From UBA9732 sp963649615 (GTDB taxonomy: Bacteria > Spirochaetota > Spirochaetia > Sphaerochaetales > Sphaerochaetaceae), in the NCBI GenBank assembly GCA_963649615.1, contig CAVJIN010000080.1, positions 1 to 5,241 of the forward strand: a DNA stretch of 5,241 nt, given 5' to 3'. The notes beneath the pieces are model-generated. The model was not told the origin of the DNA. It saw only the letters and a program-made list of their open reading frames with translations, and ran no database searches. Shown here piece by piece: positions 1 to 5,205 of the stretch. Both the position numbers and the translations under genes were made by a program. Every line of letters starts with the position of its first letter. The first letter of the stretch is position 1.

Positions 1-85
1 TTATGGACAGCTATTTGAACAATTCAAACTAAGACTATCCATTATTTGGAGTGTTCTCTTTTGCAAGATCTAAATTAATGCCTAA

Positions 86-163
86 TTAGAAAAGCAACTT
101 TAAAGCAAATTGATAATGTACGTCAAAATGTTTGTTATGCCTCTACCTGTTGGGCTTTTCTAA
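86..163. repeat. 10-base inverted repeat TTAGAAAAGC / GCTTTTCTAA
   Basis: TTAGAAAAGC at 86-95 is the exact reverse complement of GCTTTTCTAA at 154-163, and AAC (96-98) can also pair with GTT (149-151) across a GG bulge. The right arm shares bases with the loop and 3' arm of the hairpin at 147-166, so the two structures are mutually exclusive. Whether this is functional or chance in AT-rich DNA cannot be told from one sequence. Confidence 0.4.
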
Positions 164-166
164 CAG
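147..166 (+). terminator. Weak terminator-like hairpin upstream of the marR promoter
   Basis: CTGTTGG (147-153) pairs with CTAACAG (160-166), giving a 7-base stem with one G-U pair and a 6-base loop, followed by an interrupted T-rich run (TTTCAAATTTT). It could end a transcript from the left and insulate the marR promoter. The stem is short and AT-rich and the T-tract is broken, so this is only a candidate. Confidence 0.3.
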
Positions 167-195
167 TTTCAAATTTTCATTCTTGGTGAGATATA

Positions 196-224
196 TTGAC
201 TATATTTAGTTAAGTGATAATAAT
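196..224 (+). promoter_or_regulatory. Promoter of the marR-MATE operon
   Basis: A -35 box TTGACT (196-201, 5 of 6 consensus bases) and a -10 box AATAAT (219-224, 5 of 6) are separated by an optimal 17 bases. Transcription should start near 231, leaving a short leader before the start codon at 255. The -10 box lies inside the palindrome at 210-237, so repressor binding there would block RNA polymerase. Confidence 0.7.
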
Positions 225-237
225 TATATTAACTTAA
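210..237. promoter_or_regulatory. Candidate MarR operator (28-base imperfect palindrome)
   Basis: TTAAGT (210-215) and ACTTAA (232-237) flank ATAATTAT (220-227), all sharing one centre of symmetry at 223.5. Of 14 base pairs across the dyad, 11 are complementary. The site covers the -10 box and the predicted transcription start. MarR-family dimers usually bind AT-rich palindromes overlapping the promoter of their own operon, so autorepression by the gene at 255 is the natural reading. Confidence 0.6.
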
Positions 238-244
238 TCTTGTT

Positions 245-251
245 AGGAGGG
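245..251 (+). promoter_or_regulatory. Ribosome binding site of marR (decides start at 255)
   Basis: AGGAGGG lies 3-4 bases before ATG 255. An in-frame TTG at 240 would add five residues, but it lies upstream of this Shine-Dalgarno sequence and has none of its own, so ATG 255 is the start. Confidence 0.75.
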
Positions 252-254
252 AAT

Positions 255-695
255 ATGGATTTGAGAAAAGCTTTAGACTCTTTTTATTACAGTACTGCCC
301 TGTGTGATTTGCGTCTCATGAATAAACATTTTGTAGACGAAAACATCACCTACAACAGTCTTTTATACATTGAGCTTATTTATACCATGAATGGCACATG
401 CACTGCATCCAAACTTGCAGAACTGCTACATGTATCAAAACCGGGGGTAACACTAAAACTAAACGAATTATTGCGTCAGGGACTTATTAAAAAGACGTCA
501 GATCCAAATGATAAGAGGAAGTACTTCCTTTCAGTCAACGATGACGCAATACCCCAATATAAAGTTTTCCGCCGTCAGGACAGCGAAGCAATCAAGCGTA
601 TTACCAATACATTTACAGTAGAGGAAATTGATAAGTTCTGTAGTATGCTTGATATCATCTCAGAAATCAATTTTGAAGAAATCAACGGAGCATAA
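255..695 (+). CDS. MarR family transcriptional regulator
   Basis: A 146-residue winged helix-turn-helix regulator of usual MarR length. Residues about 1-30 form the N-terminal dimerisation helix. The HTH is at about 50-78 (T50-A-S-K-L-A-E, then recognition helix V60-S-K-P-G-V-T-L-K-L-N-E-L-L). The wing carries the family pattern D83-P-N-D86-K-R88, followed by strand Y90-F-L-S-V, and C-terminal helices complete the dimer interface. MarR proteins are dimeric repressors that leave DNA when they bind drugs or phenolic ligands, or are oxidised. Three cysteines (17, 49, 132) are present, but no known redox motif is evident. The gene lies 8 bases before a MATE exporter and behind a promoter whose -10 box sits in a palindrome, as in S. 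aureus mepR-mepA. I infer that it represses itself and the exporter; the ligand is unknown. The domain call is firm, a specific gene name is not. Confidence 0.93.
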   Translation: MDLRKALDSFYYSTALCDLRLMNKHFVDENITYNSLLYIELIYTMNGTCTASKLAELLHVSKPGVTLKLNELLRQGLIKKTSDPNDKRKYFLSVNDDAIPQYKVFRRQDSEAIKRITNTFTVEEIDKFCSMLDIISEINFEEINGA

Positions 696-703
696 AAACC
701 TCT

Positions 704-2062
704 ATGAAACAAACAAAGAATGATTTTCTGACTGGTCCAATTTTACCTTCTATTCTGAAGTTCTCAATTCCAGTGTTGTTAGCACTGCTTTTGCAAGCCC
801 TCTATGGTGCCGTAGATCTTTGGGCCGTAGGTAAATTTGGCACAACAGCAGATATTTCCGCCGTTGCCACTGGTTCTCAGGCAATGCAGATTGTCACAGG
901 TCTTATCACCGGGCTTTCCATGGGTTCTACTGTCCTTCTTGGTATACATGTCGGACGTGGCGACCACGACGCAGTGGCGAAGACAATTTGTAGCAGTATT
1001 TGGGTCTTTGGAATTGTAGGTCTGGCTTTGACATTTGTCACCGTACTATCTGCACCATGGATTGCACGTGTAACCAATGCTCCTTCCGAGGCATTTTCTC
1101 AAACTGTCAGCTATATACGTATCTGTGGTGCAGGTAGCCTCTTCGTTGTGGCATACAACCTTATAAGTGCTGTCTTTAGAGGTCTTGGAGATGCAAAATC
1201 GCCGTTATATTTTGTGATGATTGCATGTGTGACCAATATCCTCGGAGATATTGCGCTGACGAAGTTTTTCCCATTAGGAGCTTCTGGAGCCGCAATTGCA
1301 ACTGTAGTGGCTCAAGCTGTTAGCGTTGTTCTGTCATTGCTTTTAATTAAGAAAAAAGGACTTCTTTTTGCAGTTAAAAGAAAACACATGTGCTTTGACA
1401 AAGGAAATTCCGGCAGAATATTAAAGTTGGGAATGCCTATTGCCCTACAGAGCATGTGCAATGAGGTTTCATATCTTGTTCTCTTAGGGTTTGTTAATAC
1501 TCTTGGAGAAGTTGCGTCAGCAGGCGTAGGAATTGCTGAGAAACTTGTTATGTTTATACTTCTGATTCCTAATTCTTATATGCAGTCTGTCTCTGCTTTT
1601 GTAGCACAGAATTTTGGGGCCGGGCAATCAGAGAGGGCAAAAAAATCAATGTGGGTTGGAATATTGAATGCAACAATTCTTGGGGGAATACTTGCCTACT
1701 TGTCCTTTTTTCATGGGGAGGTTCTTTCAACGCTTTTCATCAAAAAAGAGGAAACTGCTGTATTAAGTTCTTCAGCAGAGTTTCTGAAAGCAACAAGTAT
1801 TGAATGTTTTGTACTCTCGATTGCCTACTGTTTTATGGGTTACTTCAACGGAATAGGGAAAACAACTTTTGTCATGGTGCAGGGACTTTTATCTATATTC
1901 ATTGTGAAAATACCTTTTGCCTGGTTTGCTAGTACGAGATCTAACCCGAATCTGTTTCAAATAGGAATGTCTACTGCATGGGCAGCATCTTTTACCCTTC
2001 TGTTATGCATATGGTTCTATCTCCATTGCAAAAAAAAGGTGCAAAAATTTCACCTCAAGTAG
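704..2062 (+). CDS. MATE family multidrug efflux transporter (MepA/DinF-like)
   Basis: A 452-residue polytopic membrane protein, the typical MATE size (about 450 residues, 12 transmembrane helices in two six-helix lobes). The first MatE repeat spans about 15-175 and the second about 240-400. Expected family positions are present: acidic D38 in helix 1 (Q31-A-L-Y-G-A-V-D38), the loop F158-R-G-L-G-D163 with S166-P167, E254 in the first helix of the second lobe (the position used for cation coupling in NorM-type proteins), and A301-Q-N-F-G-A-G307. MATE proteins export cationic drugs, dyes or metabolites in exchange for Na+ or H+. The gene follows marR with 8 bases between stop and start. The nearest Shine-Dalgarno (CGGAG, 686-690) is 13 bases away, suggesting translational coupling. 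The lysine-rich C-terminus is encoded partly by an A8 run (2030-2037). Substrate cannot be deduced. Confidence 0.93.
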   Translation: MKQTKNDFLTGPILPSILKFSIPVLLALLLQALYGAVDLWAVGKFGTTADISAVATGSQAMQIVTGLITGLSMGSTVLLGIHVGRGDHDAVAKTICSSIWVFGIVGLALTFVTVLSAPWIARVTNAPSEAFSQTVSYIRICGAGSLFVVAYNLISAVFRGLGDAKSPLYFVMIACVTNILGDIALTKFFPLGASGAAIATVVAQAVSVVLSLLLIKKKGLLFAVKRKHMCFDKGNSGRILKLGMPIALQSMCNEVSYLVLLGFVNTLGEVASAGVGIAEKLVMFILLIPNSYMQSVSAFVAQNFGAGQSERAKKSMWVGILNATILGGILAYLSFFHGEVLSTLFIKKEETAVLSSSAEFLKATSIECFVLSIAYCFMGYFNGIGKTTFVMVQGLLSIFIVKIPFAWFASTRSNPNLFQIGMSTAWAASFTLLLCIWFYLHCKKKVQKFHLK

Positions 2063-2116
2063 TCTTCTTTCATTAATCAAGAGATCTCCTTCTAGAGTTC
2101 TGTTAATCTTACAGTC

Positions 2117-2452
2117 TCATTTGCAACTTTTATCAAGGACGCAGACAAGAAAGCCTTTGCAATCAACTACATCAATTGTTTTCAAGTCAACTGTTACATT
2201 TGGTCTGCAAAAATCAAACGGAACTCTGACAAGCTCATTGATGTTTTTCTCATGCCCGTCAATGCCTGTTATAGTCCCATTATCTTCAATCCCAATAGCC
2301 AGAAAACCACCATCTGCATTGGCCATAGCAACAATAGGATTGACTAAGTCAATTGCCTTAATTCTAGCTGACTTTCTATCGAATATTTGTCCTTCTGTAA
2401 AGAATTGTAAATCTTCTAATTTGCTAGGATTAAACACAGATGATAGCTCCAT
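2117..2452 (-). pseudogene. Truncated AlbA_2 (Schlafen-like) domain protein
   Basis: This 111-residue frame, starting at ATG 2452, matches the N-terminal AlbA_2 domain of predicted ATP- or nucleic-acid-binding regulators (COG2865 type). It has the core F24-D-R-K-S-A-R30, then A42-M-A-N-A-D-G-G-F-L-A-I-G-I-E-D57 with the ATP/phosphate-loop-like glycines, and a final strand F-L-V-C-V-L-D. Full-length members run to about 400-550 residues with a further C-terminal domain and winged helix. Here the frame ends in TGA just after the AlbA_2 strand, where the family normally continues toward an R-V-G motif. Only 54 bases separate it from the MATE stop, so there is no room for the rest, and I see no convincing continuation in the other frames. 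A start 10 codons upstream (2482) is possible. The Shine-Dalgarno candidate (GGGGAG, 2464-2469) is 11 bases from the ATG. It is probably a decayed remnant; a stand-alone small protein is the alternative. Confidence 0.65.
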
Positions 2453-2611
2453 ATAGAAAATGTCTCCCCTGGGGCACATCAAAGAGAGGTGCGGGGAGTC
2501 CTGTCACTTTCATGGTATTAAGATTTAGATGGTCGTCAATATTTTTGATTGGAGATGTGAAAATCTTGTAGTCAGACCAATTGAAAACTCCACCAAACAA
2601 GAAAAAAACAG
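2453..2611. other. Stretch between the AlbA_2 remnant and the methyltransferase control region
   Basis: No gene is supported here. On the minus strand a frame is open from about 2633 to 2430 (GTG start possible at 2618, 62 residues) and reads like protein in parts (for example F-N-W-S-D-Y-K-I-F and P-A-P-L-F-D-V-P-Q-G), but it has no recognisable domain and overlaps the start of the AlbA_2 frame. It may be a fragment of another lost gene or simply non-coding. Confidence 0.3.
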
Positions 2612-2652
2612 TTATCACAGTTGCACTTTCTTATCGAGGCTGGATGTGATAA
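2612..2652. promoter_or_regulatory. 8-base inverted repeat TTATCACA / TGTGATAA before the methyltransferase
   Basis: TTATCACA (2612-2619) and TGTGATAA (2645-2652) are exact reverse complements, 33 bases centre to centre, about three helical turns. The right arm ends just before the putative -10 box (2655-2660). A further TTATC occurs between them (2631-2635). It may be a pair of regulator half-sites; the order is opposite to a CRP-type TGTGA-TCACA site. The regulator is unknown. Confidence 0.4.
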
Positions 2653-2654
2653 AG

Positions 2655-2660
2655 TATAAG
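2655..2660 (+). promoter_or_regulatory. Possible -10 box for methyltransferase-GNAT operon
   Basis: TATAAG matches the -10 consensus at 5 of 6 positions and lies 40 bases before the start codon. No good -35 box is found 16-18 bases upstream (TATCGA is the nearest); TTGCAC at 2621-2626 is too far away. If it is real, the promoter is weak or needs an activator, possibly binding the adjacent inverted repeat. Confidence 0.35.
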
Positions 2661-2700
2661 TGATTAGACTAAACTAACCGACAAAGGAATTGAAGTATAA

Positions 2701-3312
2701 ATGAACAAAAAAGTATGGGATTTGTATGCACCAATCTACGAGAAAGCTATGCGTATGGATCAAAAATATTATCAATATATGTATGACCACATACCTAAGA
2801 AGATTGCAGACAAAGAAGTCTTGGAAATAGCTACTGGTCCGGGATTATTGGCAAAACATGTAGCATATGCGTCAAAATCCATGATTGCAACAGATTATTC
2901 TGACGGTATGATAAAAGAGGCACGTAAGGGAAGTTATTCCCCAAAGCTTAAATTTGAAATAGCCGATGCAACAAATCTTCCCTACGCAGCTGATTCTTTT
3001 GACGTTGTACTAATAGCGAATGCACTGCATGTTATGCCAAATCCTGAAAAAGCATTGTCTGAAATTGATAGAGTTCTTCGTAAGGACGGGATCTTGATTG
3101 CACCAAACTTTGTGAGGCATAAGAAAGGATTTGTGAGTAGAATATGGAGTGGTATTTTAAAGTTTGCTGGAATTAAGTTTGACCATCAGTGGACTCCTGA
3201 TGAATATCTGAAATGGCTGGAGAAAAATGGATGGAATGTTATATTTTCAAAATTGCTACCATCCAGAATTTCTTTGATGTATGCGGAATGCATCAGAAAA
3301 GAGGCAATGTAA
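2701..3312 (+). CDS. Class I SAM-dependent methyltransferase (Methyltransf_11, UbiE/PmtA-like)
   Basis: A 203-residue soluble protein with the Rossmann-like class I methyltransferase core. Motif I is V40-L-E-I-A-T-G-P-G48, the glycine-rich S-adenosylmethionine loop. D65 (A-T-D65-Y-S) ends strand 2 and should bind the ribose hydroxyls. A88-D-A-T-N-L-P-Y95 is the adenine-binding motif. F100-D-V-V-L-I-A-N-A-L-H-V-M112 is strand 4 and the following helix, and L126-R-K-D-G-I-L-I-A-P135 is strand 5. The N-terminal W6-D-L-Y-A-P-I-Y13 resembles the lid helix of UbiE/PmtA-like enzymes. The substrate is set by the variable C-terminal part and cannot be named; small metabolites, quinones or phospholipid head groups are family possibilities. 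ATG 2701 is preceded by AAAGGA (2683-2688) at a rather long 12-base spacing. The GNAT gene follows 50 bases on, probably in the same transcript. Confidence 0.9.
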   Translation: MNKKVWDLYAPIYEKAMRMDQKYYQYMYDHIPKKIADKEVLEIATGPGLLAKHVAYASKSMIATDYSDGMIKEARKGSYSPKLKFEIADATNLPYAADSFDVVLIANALHVMPNPEKALSEIDRVLRKDGILIAPNFVRHKKGFVSRIWSGILKFAGIKFDHQWTPDEYLKWLEKNGWNVIFSKLLPSRISLMYAECIRKEAM

Positions 3313-3362
3313 AATGGTGACTTTTATTATTGAAGTTGTTGCAAAGGGTGCGCCAAATTAAA

Positions 3363-3869
3363 ATGAAATTACAATATGAAAATTTGATTATTAGGCAAGC
3401 GATTAATGCTGATGCCAAGCAACTTTCTTTATGGTGGAATGATGGCTTCGTAATGGCACATGCTGGTTTTCCTAAAGGACTCGGACTCACTGAAGATCAA
3501 GTGAAAGGAAGGATTTTTGAAGGCCTTTTAATCATTGAGGAAAATTATAAACCAATTGGTGAGTGCTACTATAAAGACAAAGGAAATGAGACGGCAGAGA
3601 TTGGAATTAAGATTTGTGTTGCTAGTTGCCAAAATAGGGGTGTTGGGCGCAAGGTTTTGAGTTTGTTGATATCTTTTTTATTTCAAAAGGGTTATAAGAA
3701 GCTTGTGCTTGATACAAATCTAAACAATAAACGAGCTCAACATGTTTATGATTTGTTGGGATTTAGTAAGGTTAAAACAAATATCAATTCTTGGACAGAT
3801 CAACTTGGCGTTTTGCAATCTTCTGTTGAGTATGAGCTTGTTGAGGATAATTTTGCAAAACCTCTATGA
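3363..3869 (+). CDS. GNAT family N-acetyltransferase
   Basis: A 168-residue single-domain acetyltransferase that uses acetyl-CoA to acetylate an amine. The order is typical of RimJ/RimL- and AAC(6')-like GNATs: first strand L8-I-I-R11, an acceptor-side W24-W-N-D-G stretch, E79-I-G-I-K-I on strand 4, the pyrophosphate-binding motif A as Q90-N-R-G-V-G95-R-K, strand 5 K113-L-V-L-D-T-N119, and motif B N121-N-K-R-A-Q-H-V-Y129 with L132-G-F134. The acceptor is unknown: an antibiotic, a ribosomal protein or a metabolite would all fit. ATG 3363 is preferred because family members usually begin shortly before the first strand. A TTG at 3330 would add 11 residues without a better ribosome site. AAAGGG (3343-3348) is the only Shine-Dalgarno-like sequence and is about 14 bases away. 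The last six bases overlap the convergent ATPase gene. Confidence 0.88.
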   Translation: MKLQYENLIIRQAINADAKQLSLWWNDGFVMAHAGFPKGLGLTEDQVKGRIFEGLLIIEENYKPIGECYYKDKGNETAEIGIKICVASCQNRGVGRKVLSLLISFLFQKGYKKLVLDTNLNNKRAQHVYDLLGFSKVKTNINSWTDQLGVLQSSVEYELVEDNFAKPL

Positions 3870-5144
3870 TGCAAATGCTGTTATTGGAATTACGTAAACC
3901 CCATCTGGACGGTGCAAAATGGCCGATGACAAACCGCAGATGATGCAAAGAAATTCTGGAGTTGAAGAGGTCTCTTTGACAAATTTCTCTTTTAGAGAGA
4001 TTAGCTGTTTTGCTGCAGTTTCAACTTGGTTGAAGCCAACTTTGATTTCAAATAACCCCCATCTTCCGTCAGGCAGTTCTAAAACAGCATCTGCTTCGTT
4101 ATTCTTTTCATCATGGTAATGAAAAACTTTTGCACCTATGGCATCGGCATAAACTCTTAAATCGTGAATACAGAGAGCTTCAAATAAGTATCCAAACGTG
4201 TTTAAATCGTTTTTTAGGGTTTCTCTTGTTGCATTAATTGCTGCGGCAGCTAGAGATGGATCTGAAAAGTGTCTTTTAGGATTTTTTAATGCTTTTACAG
4301 AAGAGCGAAGTTTGTTTTCAAAAGCTGGTTGATTGTCAGTAAGGAAAAGACGCGAAAAACAATCCAAGTAATCAGATATTGAATCCACTGAAATTGTGTT
4401 TTTATCTTCACTGTACTCCTCAATATCTTTCTGAAGAGATCTTTTGCTTGTCATATTACTTTCTGCTCTACCCAAAGCTCTTAAAACTGCTTTGACTTTA
4501 CGGGAGTCTCGCTTGATTCCATCTAGCCTTTGCATGTCATCGGGAATATTATTTAAATAATCTCTAGATACTTGCATCGCATCTTCTAAACCTAAATTTT
4601 GTACTCCTGGCCACCCACCACGAAGAACATATTCAATTAGTGTATCTAGATGAACTTGGGGAAGAGGTGTGTTTTTTATATTTCCATTAAATAGGTCCAT
4701 AATACAAACATTTCCAGTGGATTTTCCCATCTCATATAGAGACATTGTTCTCATTGTTATTTTCCCAATCCTACCAGTTCCACCATGAAGTATTCCCTTA
4801 AGTACAGGGGTAGAGGATCCCGTGAGGATGAATTGTCCTTTTGAGCCTGTTTCATCAACTTTATAACGTACAGCATCCCATATAGAAGGAACTGTTTGCC
4901 ATTCATCTATTAGTCTAGGTCGTTCGCCTTCTAAAACTAGAGAGGGATCCAATTCCGCTAGCATTTTGTTTTTGAAATTTCCTTCAGGATCTCCAAGAAA
5001 AGATGCTGAAGAGGAATGATTTCTACTTGTCCATGTTTTACCTGACCACTTTGGACCTTCAATACAGATTGCTCCATAAATCTTCAGAAGTCTATCAATG
5101 TTGCTGTCAATAATTCTTTTTATATATCCATCTGGAGTTAACAC
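3864..5144 (-). CDS. AAA_14 / DUF4143 ATP-binding protein
   Basis: A 426-residue protein of the usual size for this family. The N-terminal AAA_14 ATPase has Walker A G30-P-K-W-S-G-K-T37, Walker B R77-L-I-D-E81 followed by W82-Q, and a sensor-like Q104-F-I-L-T-G-S-S111, so ATP hydrolysis should be intact. A helical middle part with S257-D-Y-L-D-C-F (roughly 190-315) leads into the DUF4143 domain, which belongs to the PD-(D/E)XK nuclease-like fold. The positions F321-E322, E350-A-D352 and F365-E-I-K368 fit that active-site pattern. The family is very common, often multicopy and associated with variable regions; its cellular role is not established. GTG start 5144 is supported by AAAAGGAG 8 bases upstream. 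It has its own promoter and converges on the acetyltransferase with a 6-base overlap. No membrane segments or signal peptide are seen. Confidence 0.92.
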   Translation of the reverse strand: MLTPDGYIKRIIDSNIDRLLKIYGAICIEGPKWSGKTWTSRNHSSSASFLGDPEGNFKNKMLAELDPSLVLEGERPRLIDEWQTVPSIWDAVRYKVDETGSKGQFILTGSSTPVLKGILHGGTGRIGKITMRTMSLYEMGKSTGNVCIMDLFNGNIKNTPLPQVHLDTLIEYVLRGGWPGVQNLGLEDAMQVSRDYLNNIPDDMQRLDGIKRDSRKVKAVLRALGRAESNMTSKRSLQKDIEEYSEDKNTISVDSISDYLDCFSRLFLTDNQPAFENKLRSSVKALKNPKRHFSDPSLAAAAINATRETLKNDLNTFGYLFEALCIHDLRVYADAIGAKVFHYHDEKNNEADAVLELPDGRWGLFEIKVGFNQVETAAKQLISLKEKFVKETSSTPEFLCIICGLSSAILHRPDGVYVIPITAFAS

Positions 5145-5152
5145 TTTCCTTG

Positions 5153-5160
5153 CTCCTTTT
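5153..5160 (-). promoter_or_regulatory. Ribosome binding site supporting the GTG start of the ATPase
   Basis: On the minus strand AAAAGGAG lies 8 bases before GTG 5144, an ideal spacing. The first in-frame ATG (residue 61) would remove Walker A, so the GTG start is clearly right. Confidence 0.8.
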
Positions 5161-5165
5161 TAATC

Positions 5166-5177
5166 TTAGCTAGCTAA
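5166..5177. promoter_or_regulatory. Perfect 12-base palindrome TTAGCTAGCTAA at the ATPase transcription start
   Basis: The sequence is its own exact reverse complement. It touches the end of the -10 box and covers the predicted transcription start. With a third copy of the half-site TTAGCT in the -35/-10 spacer, it looks like an operator for a dimeric repressor. No regulator gene is adjacent to the ATPase within the window. Confidence 0.45.
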
Positions 5178-5205
5178 TTGTAGACTGATTAAGAGCTAAA
5201 TGCAA
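5177..5205 (-). promoter_or_regulatory. Promoter of the ATPase gene
   Basis: On the minus strand, TTGCAT (5205-5200; first three bases match the -35 consensus) and TACAAT (5182-5177; 5 of 6 of the -10 consensus) are separated by exactly 17 bases. Transcription should start near 5170, about 26 bases before the start codon. The spacer contains TTAGCT (5199-5194), repeated in the palindrome just downstream. Confidence 0.55.

Larger units (their letters stand above)
1..195. other. Non-coding upstream region, no supported gene
   Basis: No open frame of useful length with a ribosome binding site is visible on either strand. On the plus strand a frame is open from base 2 to a TAA at 71-73 and could be the last 23 codons of a gene that begins left of the window, but nothing in it is recognisable. 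The region also holds a short inverted repeat (TTTGAA-CAA-TTCAAA, 14-28) and the two overlapping stem structures listed separately (86-163 and 147-166). Confidence 0.4.

Noticed and set aside
14..28. TTTGAA-CAA-TTCAAA inverted repeat as an operator or terminator
   Set aside because: The arms are six AT-rich bases, no promoter or T-tract is placed suitably, and the gene it might serve is outside the window.
779..1077. Short frames on both strands inside the MATE gene
   Set aside because: They lie wholly within a well-supported membrane-protein gene, have no family features, and are frame shadows.
2063..2116. Possible terminator between MATE and the AlbA_2 remnant
   Set aside because: Only a 4-base stem (CTGT/ACAG) and a loopless GAGATCTC palindrome are present, with no T-tract; not enough for an intrinsic terminator.
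2121..2456. 111-residue plus-strand frame opposite the AlbA_2 remnant
   Set aside because: It is the complement of a frame with clear AlbA_2 motifs and has no recognisable domain or ribosome site.
2612..2652. CRP/FNR-type site in TTATCACA...TGTGATAA
   Set aside because: CRP sites have TGTGA on the left and TCACA on the right, 6 bases apart; here the order is reversed and the spacing is 25 bases.
3293..3490. Minus-strand frame across the methyltransferase-GNAT junction
   Set aside because: It covers the coding start of GNAT in antisense and shows no protein family signature.
3919..4119. Plus-strand 66-residue frame within the ATPase gene
   Set aside because: It is antisense to the conserved DUF4143 domain and a compositional shadow.
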